DNA of 64,000 bases from JAEYZM01 sp943372195. GTDB taxonomy: Bacteria > Bacteroidota > Bacteroidia > Sphingobacteriales > Sphingobacteriaceae. Under the pieces are notes generated by a model. The model had not been told where the DNA came from. It saw nothing but the letters and a program-made list of their open reading frames with translations, and ran no database searches. Below, piece by piece: positions 24,838 to 33,486 of the stretch; the first letter of the stretch is position 1, and every line of letters begins with the position of its first letter. A program made the translations under genes and the position numbers. Location: the NCBI GenBank assembly GCA_943372195.1, contig CALRXS010000003.1, forward strand, positions 128,408 through 192,407, in the 5' to 3' direction.

Positions 24838-25215
24838 ATGGCAAGGATCGCAGGTATTGATTTACCAAAAAACAAAAGAGGAGAAATCGGCTTAACATAC
24901 ATTTATGGTATTGGCCGTACTACCGCTCAAAACATTTTATCACAAGCTGGAATTAGCTTTGATACGAAAGTTCAAGAATGGACAGATGAGCAATTAACAG
25001 CTATTCGTAACATCATCAACGATAATATTAAAGTTGAAGGTGCATTACGTTCAGAGGTTCAATTGAATATCAAACGTCTAATGGACATTGGTTGTTATCG
25101 TGGATTACGTCACCGTAAGGGACTTCCAGTTCGTGGTCAACGTACTAAGAACAACTCTCGTACTAGAAAAGGTAAACGTAAGACAGTTGCAGGTAAGAAA
25201 AAAGCAACTAAATAA
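24838..25215 (+). CDS. rpsM: 30S ribosomal protein S13
   Basis: 125 residues. S13 forms intersubunit bridges with L5 and contacts the P-site tRNA through its basic tail. MARIAGIDLPKNKRGEIGLT, YIYGIGRTTAQNIL (helix-hairpin-helix) and the RGLRHRKGLPVRGQRTKNNS block are clear. It starts the alpha-operon part of the cluster. Confidence 0.98.
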   Translation: MARIAGIDLPKNKRGEIGLTYIYGIGRTTAQNILSQAGISFDTKVQEWTDEQLTAIRNIINDNIKVEGALRSEVQLNIKRLMDIGCYRGLRHRKGLPVRGQRTKNNSRTRKGKRKTVAGKKKATK

Positions 25216-25227
25216 TAGAATTTAAAC

Positions 25228-25620
25228 ATGGCAAAGTCAAATAAAAAAGTTGCAAAGAAAAGAGTAGTAGTTATTGAGCCAGTTGGTCAAGCTCATATCA
25301 ACGCTACTTTCAACAATATCATCATCTCGATGACGAATATTCAAGGTCAAGTGATCTCTTGGGCATCTGCTGGTAAAATGGGATTCAAAGGTTCTAAAAA
25401 GAACACTCCATATGCTGCGCAAATGGCTGCACAAGATTGCGGTAAAGTAGCACATGACTTAGGTTTACGTAAAGTAGAAGTTTTCGTTAAAGGTCCGGGT
25501 GCTGGTCGTGAATCAGCAATTCGTACAATTCAAAATGTAGGTATCGAAGTAACATTAATTAAAGATATTACTCCGCTTCCGCATAACGGATGCCGTCCAC
25601 CTAAAAAGAGACGTGTATAA
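25228..25620 (+). CDS. rpsK: 30S ribosomal protein S11
   Basis: 130 residues. S11 lines the mRNA path on the platform. AHINATFNNIIISMTNIQGQ, SAGKMGFKGSKKNTPYAAQM and the C-terminal PLPHNGCRPPKKRRV are diagnostic. A 159-base gap to rpsD follows, the longest in the alpha part. Confidence 0.98.
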   Translation: MAKSNKKVAKKRVVVIEPVGQAHINATFNNIIISMTNIQGQVISWASAGKMGFKGSKKNTPYAAQMAAQDCGKVAHDLGLRKVEVFVKGPGAGRESAIRTIQNVGIEVTLIKDITPLPHNGCRPPKKRRV

Positions 25621-25733
25621 TTGAGTTAATGATAAATAGAAATTAAGTTAATTAGGCTTAGATTATAATAGCGGCCTTAATAACCAATTTCAAAATAACT
25701 TAATAACAAATAATTACAAACGGTGAAGTTATA

Positions 25734-25751
25734 CTGCAGAGAAATCTGTAG
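25734..25751 (+). promoter_or_regulatory. GAAA-tetraloop hairpin in the rpsD leader
   Basis: CTGCAGA (25734-25740) and TCTGTAG (25745-25751) form a 7-bp stem with one G-U pair, closed by the GNRA loop GAAA, 28 bases before rpsD. S4 represses its operon in several bacteria, so this could be part of an S4 target. The rest of the 159-base gap shows no clear fold or promoter. Confidence 0.4.
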
Positions 25752-25779
25752 CTAAGATTAACCACTAAAACAAATAGAA

Positions 25780-26388
25780 ATGGCAAGATATACAGGCCCA
25801 AAATCAAAGATTGCTAGAAAATTCCGTGAGGCTATTTATGGTCCGGATAAAGCATTAGAAAGAAAAAACTACCCTCCAGGCCAACATGGTCAATCGAAGA
25901 AGCGTAGCAAACAATCAGAGTACGCTGTTCAGTTAATGGAGAAGCAAAAAGCTAAATACATCTATGGTGTATTAGAAAAGCAGTTTGCTAATTTATTCGA
26001 CAAAGCTCACCGTAAGCAAGGTATTACTGGTGAAAACTTATTAAAATTCTTAGAGTCTCGTTTAGATAATACAGTTTACCGTTTAGGTATCGCTGGTTCT
26101 AGAAGAGCAGCTCGTCAAATTGTTTCTCACCGTCACGTTACTGTGAATGGTGATGTAGTAAACATTCCTTCATACCAATTAAAACCAGGTGATGTAATTT
26201 CAGTTCGTGAGAAATCAAAAGCTTTAGAAGCGATCACTGAAGCAATTGCTCAAACAAGAGTTGCAAAATATAACTGGTTAGAATTTGACCAATCAAGTAT
26301 GACAGGTAAGTTTTTAAACATGCCAGAGCGTTCTGAGATTCCTGAAAATATCAAAGAACAATTAATCGTCGAGTTGTATTCGAAATAA
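25780..26388 (+). CDS. rpsD: 30S ribosomal protein S4
   Basis: 202 residues. S4 initiates 30S body assembly. The N-terminal MARYTGPKSKIARKFREA and YPPGQHGQSKKRSKQSEYAV are followed by the S4 RNA-binding domain (RLDNTVYRLGIAGSRRAARQ, then HRHVTVNGDVVNIPSYQL). The N-terminus lacks zinc-binding cysteines. It lies ahead of rpoA, separated by a stable hairpin. Confidence 0.98.
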   Translation: MARYTGPKSKIARKFREAIYGPDKALERKNYPPGQHGQSKKRSKQSEYAVQLMEKQKAKYIYGVLEKQFANLFDKAHRKQGITGENLLKFLESRLDNTVYRLGIAGSRRAARQIVSHRHVTVNGDVVNIPSYQLKPGDVISVREKSKALEAITEAIAQTRVAKYNWLEFDQSSMTGKFLNMPERSEIPENIKEQLIVELYSK

Positions 26389-26398
26389 GAATAATCAT

Positions 26399-26434
26399 TA
26401 AGTATGTCGAAACCCTATGGTATCGACATACTTA
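26399..26434 (+). promoter_or_regulatory. 12-bp perfect hairpin between rpsD and rpoA
   Basis: TAAGTATGTCGA (26399-26410) pairs with TCGACATACTTA (26423-26434) around a 12-base loop. No T run follows, so it is not a standard terminator. It could be an RNA-processing site or partial attenuator that sets RpoA output apart from ribosomal protein output. Confidence 0.55.
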
Positions 26435-26474
26435 TTTGAAAATATATTTATTTAAATAAAAAATAAAAAACAGA

Positions 26475-27467
26475 ATGGCAATATTAGCATTTCAAAAACC
26501 GGACAGAGTGATCATGCAGAAGTCAACTGATTTCGATGGTTCTTTCGAGTTTCGCCCATTAGAACCAGGTTTCGGTATCACAATCGGTAATGCATTAAGA
26601 AGAATTTTGCTTTCATCATTAGAAGGTTATGCGATTACTTCAGTAAAGTTTTCTGGCGTATCACATGAATTCTCTACAATCAAAGGTGTTGTAGAAGATG
26701 TAACTGACATCATCTTAAACTTGAAACAAGTGCGTTTCAAAAAGACTGGTGAAAGTGGCGATTCTGAAAAAATCTTTGCAGTAATCAAAGGCCAAGATGC
26801 TTTCACAGCAGGTGATTTAACAAAGTTCTCAAACAACTTTACAGTTTTAAATCCTGATTTAGTGATCTGCAACATGAACCCAACTGTAACTTTAGAAATT
26901 GAGTTAACAGTAAACAAGGGTAGAGGTTATATCGCGGCTGAAGAAAATAAATCAGACAATGCATCAGTAGGTGTTATTGCAATCGACTCTATCTATACGC
27001 CAATCAAAAACGTAAAGTATAGCATCGAAAACTATCGTGTAGAACAAAAAACAGATTACGAAAAATTAATCATTGATATTTCTACGGATGGTTCTATTCA
27101 CCCAGAAGATGCTTTGAAAGAAGCAGCGAAGATTTTAATTCAACACTTCATGTTGTTCTCTGATGAGAGAATCATGTTAGAGACTCAAGCTAAAGAACAA
27201 ACTAATGAAGTTGATGAAGAAATTTTACACATGCGTAAAATCTTAAAAACTGAATTAGTGGATATGGATTTATCAGTAAGAGCGTTAAACTGCTTAAAAG
27301 CTGCTGACATCCGTACACTTGCTGATTTAGTAACTTATGATGTTGCTGATATGTTAAAATTCAGAAACTTCGGTAAAAAATCTTTAACAGAAATTCAAGA
27401 GTTAGTAAAATCAAAAGGACTATCATTCGGTATGAACCTTGCGAAATACAAACTAGACGAAGAATAA
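26475..27467 (+). CDS. rpoA: DNA-directed RNA polymerase subunit alpha
   Basis: 330 residues. The N-terminal domain (to about residue 235) dimerises and nucleates polymerase assembly, with FEFRPLEPGFGITIGNALRR and LLSSLEGYAITSVKF. A short linker leads to the C-terminal domain, where LSVRALNCLKAADIRTLADL and MLKFRNFGKKSLTEIQELV form the DNA- and activator-binding fold. It has the usual place before rplQ. Confidence 0.98.
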   Translation: MAILAFQKPDRVIMQKSTDFDGSFEFRPLEPGFGITIGNALRRILLSSLEGYAITSVKFSGVSHEFSTIKGVVEDVTDIILNLKQVRFKKTGESGDSEKIFAVIKGQDAFTAGDLTKFSNNFTVLNPDLVICNMNPTVTLEIELTVNKGRGYIAAEENKSDNASVGVIAIDSIYTPIKNVKYSIENYRVEQKTDYEKLIIDISTDGSIHPEDALKEAAKILIQHFMLFSDERIMLETQAKEQTNEVDEEILHMRKILKTELVDMDLSVRALNCLKAADIRTLADLVTYDVADMLKFRNFGKKSLTEIQELVKSKGLSFGMNLAKYKLDEE

Positions 27468-27543
27468 AAAAAAATACGGCCTCGCATTTTAATGACGGCG
27501 GGGGAATAACTAAATAATGGTTAAATGAGCATTACCCATATCT

Positions 27544-27574
27544 AGTACAAAAGTAGCTAGTAGCTAGTAGCTAG
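27544..27574. repeat. Heptamer array TAGCTAG x3 with TAGTACA preface, between rpoA and rplQ (locus C)
   Basis: Three contiguous TAGCTAG units (27554-27574) follow CTAGTACAAAAG. The same block occurs at 28098-28130 and, with two base changes in the preface, at 29365-29395. It sits inside the ribosomal operon, upstream of rplQ. Confidence 0.9.
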
Positions 27575-27602
27575 ATTTGACGGATGCACAACAAAAACAA
27601 AA

Positions 27603-28091
27603 ATGAGACACGGTAAAAAAATCAATCACTTAGGTAGAACAGCTCCACATCGTAGAGCAATGTTATCTAACATGGCTAGTTCTTTAATTTTACACAAAAG
27701 AATTACAACTACCTTAGCTAAAGCTAAAGCATTACGTACATACGTAGAGCCTTTAATCACTAAATCAAAAGAAGATACTACTACCAACCGTAGAACTGTA
27801 TTCTCTTACTTACAAAACAAAGAAGTTGTTACTATTTTATTTAGAGAAATTTCTCAAAAAGTAGCTGACAGACCAGGTGGTTACACTCGTATCATCAAAA
27901 CTGGAAACAGAATGGGTGATAATGCTGAAATGTGTTTCATCGAATTAGTTGATTACAACGAAACAATGTTAACTGCTAAAGAAGGCAAGAAAGCTGCTAA
28001 ACCAGCAACACGTAGAGGTAGAACAGCGAAGAAGAAAGCTGATGCACCTGCTGCTGATGCTGCTGCTAGTTCTGAAGAGACTGCAGAGTAA
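27603..28091 (+). CDS. rplQ: 50S ribosomal protein L17
   Basis: 162 residues. L17 is at the tunnel exit region. MRHGKKINHLGRTAPHRRAM and the KRITTTLAKAKALRTYVEPL block are canonical. The last 40 residues are a Lys/Ala/Glu-rich tail not found in E. coli L17 (127 residues). It is the last gene of the ribosomal cluster and is bracketed by two copies of the same TAGCTAG array. Confidence 0.97.
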   Translation: MRHGKKINHLGRTAPHRRAMLSNMASSLILHKRITTTLAKAKALRTYVEPLITKSKEDTTTNRRTVFSYLQNKEVVTILFREISQKVADRPGGYTRIIKTGNRMGDNAEMCFIELVDYNETMLTAKEGKKAAKPATRRGRTAKKKADAPAADAAASSEETAE

Positions 28092-28097
28092 TAAAAT

Positions 28098-28166
28098 ATA
28101 GTACAAAAGTAGCTAGTAGCTAGTAGCTAGATGTACGTCTAGCTACTAACTACTAGCTACTCTAGT
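28098..28166. repeat. Inverted heptamer arrays TAGCTAG / CTAGCTA after rplQ (locus D)
   Basis: Three TAGCTAG units (28110-28130), an 8-base loop ATGTACGT, then CTAGCTA, CTAACTA, CTAGCTA (28139-28159). The two arms form a 21-bp hairpin with one mismatch. TAGTAC occurs on both outer sides. A normal terminator follows immediately, so this is an additional structure at the end of the operon. Confidence 0.92.
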
Positions 28167-28173
28167 ACTAAAT

Positions 28174-28208
28174 AAAAAAAGGTGAGAATTTATTCTCACC
28201 TTTTTTTA
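28174..28208 (+). terminator. Terminator of the ribosomal protein cluster
   Basis: GGTGAGAAT (28181-28189) pairs with ATTCTCACC (28192-28200), preceded by an A run and followed by seven T. It ends the long unit that starts before rpsL. Confidence 0.9.
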
Positions 28209-28240
28209 TTTACATTTTTTTACGATATTGTTGCTCGCTT

Positions 28241-29359
28241 ATGAGAAATAGATTTTTGGGCATTGCACTTAGTTTCATTGCCATACTTAGTTTTAATAGT
28301 TGTTCTACTGAATTAGATATTGCCGCTGACTACAAAGAAATACCTGTTGTATTTGGTATGTTAACAAAAGGTGATACTGTTCAATACATAAAAATAAATA
28401 AAGCTTATTTGAATACTGAAGGCTCAGCAATTACTGCTGGTTCTAATTTAGATTCTAATATTTTTCCTTATCCTTTGATTGTTAAATTATACGGACTGCA
28501 TCCAACACCAGATCCACTTACAGGTGCATATACAATTCTTGATTCAGTGACTCTTGATACGGTAACGATTGCTAAAGACCCAGGGAATTTTAATGCAAAT
28601 AATGTACTATTTAAAACACCTGCTGGTTATAAATTAAAATTTGTTGGTACTCCTAATGCTAACGCTGATACTAATTGGTGCATCTATGAATTAGTAGTTC
28701 GTAAAGCAAGTAATAATTCAATTTTAGTTAAATCACGTACAAGGTTAGTAGAAGATTTTAGATTGACGAGTGCAGGTACTTTTTTAAATTTAGCAGTACC
28801 TACATCTAATACTCAAACTCCGGTAGAATATAGAAATTCAAAACTTTCCTGGACAACCCCACAATATGGTCGTCAGTTCAATGGTTATATGATTTTCAAA
28901 TTCAGAGAAGTGAACGATGCAACAGGTGAAAGTATAGAAAAGTCTATAAAGAGAAATATTTTTGTCAATAACCGAATCGATAATTTAGAATCGAATTCTG
29001 ATGATATAAGTTATACAGTACAAGGTCAGCAATTTTACGACTGGATTCAAAATGAATTAGAGCCTTTAGAAGCAACTGCAGCGCGTAGAGAATATATTGC
29101 GCCAATCGAATTTCATTTTGAATATGCAGGCGACGAATTATCTCAATACTTCCAAATCAATAATAACAACGTCAGCCTTTCTGATGTAAGTCCAGAATTC
29201 ACCAACATCGAAGGTGGTTTCGGCGTATTCTCTTCACGCATGCGCAAAAGTTTCAAAGACGTGGTAAGAACTAATTTAAGTTTGCAAAGTATTCAAGAGT
29301 TGAAGGATGGAAGAATAACTGGGAGAGCTGCGGGAGCGAATGACCTCGGATTTAGATAA
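28241..29359 (+). CDS. DUF4249 family lipoprotein
   Basis: 372 residues. The N-terminal MRNRFLGIALSFIAILSFNSC is a lipoprotein signal with the acylated Cys at 21, followed at once by the family start (LDIA, then PVVFGMLTKGDTVQYIKINKAY). DUF4249 proteins are Bacteroidota beta-rich surface or periplasmic lipoproteins, often encoded beside TonB receptors; their function is not known. Here the gene stands alone between two direct TAGCTAG arrays (loci D and E). The lipobox has Phe at -3 and Asn at -2, a slightly weak match. Confidence 0.85.
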   Translation: MRNRFLGIALSFIAILSFNSCSTELDIAADYKEIPVVFGMLTKGDTVQYIKINKAYLNTEGSAITAGSNLDSNIFPYPLIVKLYGLHPTPDPLTGAYTILDSVTLDTVTIAKDPGNFNANNVLFKTPAGYKLKFVGTPNANADTNWCIYELVVRKASNNSILVKSRTRLVEDFRLTSAGTFLNLAVPTSNTQTPVEYRNSKLSWTTPQYGRQFNGYMIFKFREVNDATGESIEKSIKRNIFVNNRIDNLESNSDDISYTVQGQQFYDWIQNELEPLEATAARREYIAPIEFHFEYAGDELSQYFQINNNNVSLSDVSPEFTNIEGGFGVFSSRMRKSFKDVVRTNLSLQSIQELKDGRITGRAAGANDLGFR

Positions 29360-29364
29360 TTGAT

Positions 29365-29395
29365 AGTACAGGAGTAGCTAGTAGCTAGTAGCTAG
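29365..29395. repeat. Heptamer array TAGCTAG x3 after the DUF4249 gene (locus E)
   Basis: TAGTACAGGAG followed by three TAGCTAG units (29375-29395), the third copy of the block at loci C and D. A degenerate partial complement (CTAGCGCTA) lies about 20 bases further. The array begins six bases after the stop of the DUF4249 gene. Confidence 0.88.
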
Positions 29396-29523
29396 AAAAA
29401 TCTGACAAAAAGTCTAGCGCTACCATCCGAATAAGTCATAAATTCTATAATTGTCACATTTTTTCTCTTTGGCATAAGCATTGACATATAGTTTGAAAAT
29501 TGTAAAATTATAACATCAAACAT

Positions 29524-31422
29524 ATGTCAAAAATCATTGGTATCGACTTAGGAACAACGAACTCATGCGTATCTGTAATGGAAGGTAATGAGCCAGTAGT
29601 TATACCTAACTCAGAAGGTAAAAGAACAACACCATCGATCGTTTCATTTGCAGACAATGGCGAACGTAAAATTGGTGACCCAGCTAAACGTCAAGCAATC
29701 ACAAATCCGACGAAGACCATTTATTCAATCAAAAGATTCATGGGTAATTCTTTTTCAGAAGTAACGACTGAAACAGGAAGAGTGCCCTATAAAGTTGTAA
29801 AAGGTGACAACAATACACCGCGTGTTCAAATTGATGACCGCATGTATACACCACAAGAAATATCAGCAATGATTCTTCAGAAGATGAAGAAAACTGCTGA
29901 AGATTATTTAGGTACAGAAGTTAAAGAAGCAGTTATTACAGTACCTGCGTATTTTAACGATGCACAACGTCAAGCAACAAAAGAGGCGGGTGAAATCGCA
30001 GGCTTAAATGTTCGTCGTATAATCAACGAGCCTACAGCTGCAGCATTAGCTTATGGCTTAGACAAAGCACACAAAGACATGAAGATTGCCGTGTTCGATT
30101 GCGGTGGTGGTACACATGACGTTTCCGTTTTAGAATTAGGTGACGGTGTATTCGAAGTAAAATCTACTGATGGTGATACACACTTAGGTGGTGACGATTT
30201 CGATCAAGTAATTATCGATTGGTTAGCAGACGAATTTAAGAGCGATGAGAACATCGACTTGCGTAAAGACCCAATGGCATTACAGCGCTTAAAAGAAGCT
30301 GCTGAGAAGGCTAAAATTGAGTTGTCATCGACTTCTCAATCAGAGATCAACTTACCATACGTAACAGCAGTTGATGGAGTGCCAAAGCACTTAGTAAAAA
30401 CATTAACACGTGCGAAGTTTGAATCATTAGCAGATTCTTTAATCAAGAGAACAATTGAGCCATGCAAAACAGCATTGAAGAATGCAGGTTATAGCACATC
30501 AGATATTGACGAGATTATTTTAGTAGGCGGAAGTACACGTATACCAGCTATTCAAGCTGCCGTAGAAGCGTTCTTCGGTAAGGCACCATCAAAAGGTGTA
30601 AACCCTGATGAAGTAGTTGCAATTGGTGCAGCGATTCAAGGTGGTGTATTAACAGGTGATGTAAAAGATGTCTTGTTATTAGACGTAACACCATTGTCAT
30701 TAGGTATTGAAACAATGGGTGGTGTGATGACCAAATTAATTGAGTCAAACACTACAATCCCTACGAAGCGTTCAGAAACTTTCTCAACAGCATCAGATTC
30801 TCAACCAACAGTAGAGATACATGTATTGCAAGGTGAGCGCCCAATGGCAAATCAAAATAGAACGATTGGTAGATTCCATTTAGATGGTATTCCGCCTGCG
30901 CCAAGAGGAGTTCCACAAATTGAAGTAACATTTGATATTGATGCGAATGGTATCTTACATGTGAGTGCAAAAGATAAGGGAACAGGTAAAGAGCAAAAGA
31001 TTAGAATTGAAGCATCATCAGGTTTATCAGACGCTGACATCAAGAAGATGAAAGAAGAAGCAGAAGCAAATGCTGAAGCAGATAGAATAGCGAAAGAAGA
31101 AGTTGATAAATTAAATGCAGCAGATTCAATGATCTTTAACACTGAAAAACAAATCAAAGATTACGGCGATAAGTTAACAGGTGCAAATAAAGAAAACATC
31201 GAAGCAGCATTAGCGAAATTAAAAGAAGCACATACAGCTAAAGATTTCGCAGCAATGGAAACAGCTCAAACAGAGTTAACCAATGCATGGAATGCAGCAT
31301 CAGAAGAATTATACAAAGCAACTCAAGCAGAAGGCGCACAGACAAGTGCAGAAGGTGATGCAGGCGCTAATAACGCAGGCGGACCAGATGTACAAGACGT
31401 GAACTTCGAAGAAGTGAAGTAA
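29524..31422 (+). CDS. dnaK: Molecular chaperone DnaK (Hsp70)
   Basis: 632 residues. The ATPase domain has IGIDLGTTNSCVSVMEG, PAYFNDAQRQATKEAGEIAG, the phosphate-2 loop FDCGGGTHDVSVLE, and the adenosine motif ILVGGSTRIPAIQ. The substrate-binding domain holds LLDVTPLSLGIETMGGV. The C-terminus is Glu/Asp-rich with VQDVNFEEVK. grpE and dnaJ are not adjacent. Upstream, TTGACA (29481-29486), 16 bases, then TAAAAT resembles a classical sigma-70 promoter more than the usual Bacteroidota type; this reading is tentative. A terminator follows. Confidence 0.98.
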   Translation: MSKIIGIDLGTTNSCVSVMEGNEPVVIPNSEGKRTTPSIVSFADNGERKIGDPAKRQAITNPTKTIYSIKRFMGNSFSEVTTETGRVPYKVVKGDNNTPRVQIDDRMYTPQEISAMILQKMKKTAEDYLGTEVKEAVITVPAYFNDAQRQATKEAGEIAGLNVRRIINEPTAAALAYGLDKAHKDMKIAVFDCGGGTHDVSVLELGDGVFEVKSTDGDTHLGGDDFDQVIIDWLADEFKSDENIDLRKDPMALQRLKEAAEKAKIELSSTSQSEINLPYVTAVDGVPKHLVKTLTRAKFESLADSLIKRTIEPCKTALKNAGYSTSDIDEIILVGGSTRIPAIQAAVEAFFGKAPSKGVNPDEVVAIGAAIQGGVLTGDVKDVLLLDVTPLSLGIETMGGVMTKLIESNTTIPTKRSETFSTASDSQPTVEIHVLQGERPMANQNRTIGRFHLDGIPPAPRGVPQIEVTFDIDANGILHVSAKDKGTGKEQKIRIEASSGLSDADIKKMKEEAEANAEADRIAKEEVDKLNAADSMIFNTEKQIKDYGDKLTGANKENIEAALAKLKEAHTAKDFAAMETAQTELTNAWNAASEELYKATQAEGAQTSAEGDAGANNAGGPDVQDVNFEEVK

Positions 31423-31445
31423 TATTTTTTTAGATAATTTTTGAA

Positions 31446-31479
31446 AGGGGTCTCGTGTACAACGAGGCCCTTTTTTTTA
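31446..31479 (+). terminator. Terminator of dnaK
   Basis: GGGTCTCG (31448-31455) pairs with CGAGGCCC (31463-31470), with one G-U pair and a 7-base loop, followed by eight T. It lies about 25 bases after the dnaK stop. Confidence 0.9.
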
Positions 31480-31572
31480 TACCTATAAATGGGTATATTT
31501 TATTTTTTTTTATAAGTTTTTTTTAGCGGTTTAGTTTTTTTGCTTAATTTGATTAATTAAACTAACACACAT

Positions 31573-33018
31573 ATGAAACTGAAAATTACATTCATATTAT
31601 TTTTACTATCAACGATAGTAAGCGCACAAAATCTAAACTTTAAAACTTTTGATTTTAGTGCAGAAATCGTAAGACATGATATACCTAATTGTGAAATTTC
31701 TGCTGCATTAGATTCAGAAAACAAGACACATATTGTCTGGATAAAAACTGTAGGTACTACGCAGTCATTGATGTATAGTGTATATGATAACACTAGTTTA
31801 AATACACAGTTATTAGTAACCGGACAAGCGAATCAAAGATTATCTGCACCAAGTTTGATACTAGATAATAATGACAATCCGCATTTTGTATATTTCACAC
31901 GTAGAGATAATAATATAGGAACTAGATCTGGAAACTATGCCGTGATGTACGTTGGAGATGCGAATGGAGATGGCAGTTTTACTAGTTCTCAAGTATCTAC
32001 GAATTCAACTGACCCAAATAATAATACAGAAAATAATTTCAACGCTCATGTAAATGGACGACCTAATATAGCAATCAATAATGCTACTGCAGAAATCACA
32101 GTTTTTTATTATGCAGAGTCGAATTCATTAAACTCATTTGATAATTGGATAGTGAGTGCAAAAGGGAATGGACAAACTTGGCTACGACAACAAGAGTATA
32201 ACTTAGAGGATTTACCCGGTGGTGAACCTTTACCATCAAATGATGTGAACATAGATAGAAGAGGGTATAATACTACTTACCATGGCATAGTAGAAATTGC
32301 TGATTACAATCCGCTTTTAGTCGCAAAAGGTACAAGCACATGGGCTCCCTATAGGCTCACACAATATGGTGGTTTTGGTAATACAGAAGGTATGGCAATA
32401 GAGGTTGAAAATAATGGTAATGCACATATGTTTTGGTTTGTTGAAGACTCCGCAAAATTTGTACGAGCTAATATAAATGCACAAGGAGTTTCAAATATTA
32501 AAGAGTTACAAATAATTGGCAAAAAATCACAAACATCTAATTTCAGACCATCAGTATTAGATGATGTAACAGGCAAATGGTGGATGAGTTATATCAGAAG
32601 TTCAGGCACACTATACATCATGACAGAAGGCGCAAATGGTCAAGCTGTAGAAGTGCCATTGACAAGTATTGGAACTTATTATGGTAAAAGATGTTTAAAT
32701 GTTCGTAACGGGTTTTTATCGTTAGTGACAGCGAGTGAAAGTAATGGTAAAATTTATATCACCACCAATGCTGCCGCTACATCAATTGTTAATAATAAGT
32801 TGACTGAAATAAATGTATTTCCAAATCCAGCGAATGATTTCATCAATATTAAATTAAATTCAAAAATCAACAGCGTAGAAATTTATGATTTAAACGGACG
32901 TTTGGTGTTAGTAGGCGATAGTGCTGAAGTAAATATCGAAGGATTGAATAAAGGGTTATATATATTGAAGGCGATAACAGATGAAGGGGTTTATACTGCG
33001 AGATTTGTGAAAAACTAA
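31573..33018 (+). CDS. Secreted beta-propeller-like protein with T9SS type A sorting domain
   Basis: 481 residues. It has a Sec signal peptide (MKLKITFILFLLSTIVSAQ). A beta-rich body (about 20-395) contains Asp-box-like and propeller-like elements such as HIVWIKTVGTTQSLMYSVYD and NPHFVYFTRRDN, similar to sialidase/BNR-type folds. The C-terminal 75 residues form a T9SS type A domain (INVFPNPANDFINIKLN, VEIYDLNGRLV, GLYILKAITDEGVYTARFVK). It is expected to be exported across both membranes and attached or released at the surface. No catalytic set can be named. It converges with the fossil toxin-antitoxin gene, overlapping four bases. Confidence 0.85.
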   Translation: MKLKITFILFLLSTIVSAQNLNFKTFDFSAEIVRHDIPNCEISAALDSENKTHIVWIKTVGTTQSLMYSVYDNTSLNTQLLVTGQANQRLSAPSLILDNNDNPHFVYFTRRDNNIGTRSGNYAVMYVGDANGDGSFTSSQVSTNSTDPNNNTENNFNAHVNGRPNIAINNATAEITVFYYAESNSLNSFDNWIVSAKGNGQTWLRQQEYNLEDLPGGEPLPSNDVNIDRRGYNTTYHGIVEIADYNPLLVAKGTSTWAPYRLTQYGGFGNTEGMAIEVENNGNAHMFWFVEDSAKFVRANINAQGVSNIKELQIIGKKSQTSNFRPSVLDDVTGKWWMSYIRSSGTLYIMTEGANGQAVEVPLTSIGTYYGKRCLNVRNGFLSLVTASESNGKIYITTNAAATSIVNNKLTEINVFPNPANDFINIKLNSKINSVEIYDLNGRLVLVGDSAEVNIEGLNKGLYILKAITDEGVYTARFVKN

Positions 33019-33420
33019 TACCTCAAAATATCGTTCAAATTATTTTTCAATTCTTGAACTTCTGAGGCTTTAATTTTTCCGATTCTTTTTATGAATCTAT
33101 CTTTTGAAATAGATCGAATGTGAAAAATTAAAATCTCAGAAGTTTTTTTAAGAATATTTTCTTTACCGGGTTCTAATACAATATTGCCTTTATTTTTTTG
33201 ATTTAAATAATCATTCATACCTTCTTCTGCGATTTTCAGAAAGTCAGGGTCATTAGACATTTGTTTTTATGAATGCAAATATTCAGCTCTGTTGAGTTGA
33301 TCTAAATAAATCTCAAAGAGCCTTTTCAATGATTTCATTTTCAGGAATAGAGAGCTTTTGAGCTTGTAAAGCAAGCTGTTCTGATAGTTTATCAGTAAGT
33401 GTGATGGTAAGAGAGCTCAT
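33015..33420 (-). pseudogene. Fossil RHH antitoxin/MazF toxin module, frameshifted and fused
   Basis: On the minus strand, an ATG at 33420 opens a ribbon-helix-helix antitoxin-like start (SLTITLTDKLSEQLALQ) that stops at 33313-33315 after residue 35. One extra T in CTTTGAG explains the shift: the next frame continues EIYLDQLNRAEYLHS to a second stop (33267-33269). In that same frame, past the stop, NDPDFLKIAEEGMNDYLNQ (the usual antitoxin C-terminus) runs on directly into the C-terminal part of a MazF/PemK-like toxin, LKKTSEILIFHIRSISKDRF, ending at 33015. The toxin's N-terminal half, including the RP-containing catalytic region, is missing. The ATG at 33260 opens an 81-codon ORF, but it is a remnant rather than a working gene. 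Confidence 0.75.
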
Positions 33421-33486
33421 TTGTTAATTCTAGAATGTAAATATCTTAAATATTTATGAATTGCAATGTAAGGTAATCGATTTCAG

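Noticed and set aside
31423..31572. T-rich stretch after the dnaK terminator as a second terminator or small RNA
   Set aside because: Beyond the clear hairpin at 31448-31470 there is no stem; only low-complexity T-rich sequence.
33015..33260. The 81-codon minus-strand ORF as an intact gene
   Set aside because: It joins an antitoxin tail to a toxin tail and continues in frame from a broken antitoxin, so it is treated as part of a pseudogene.
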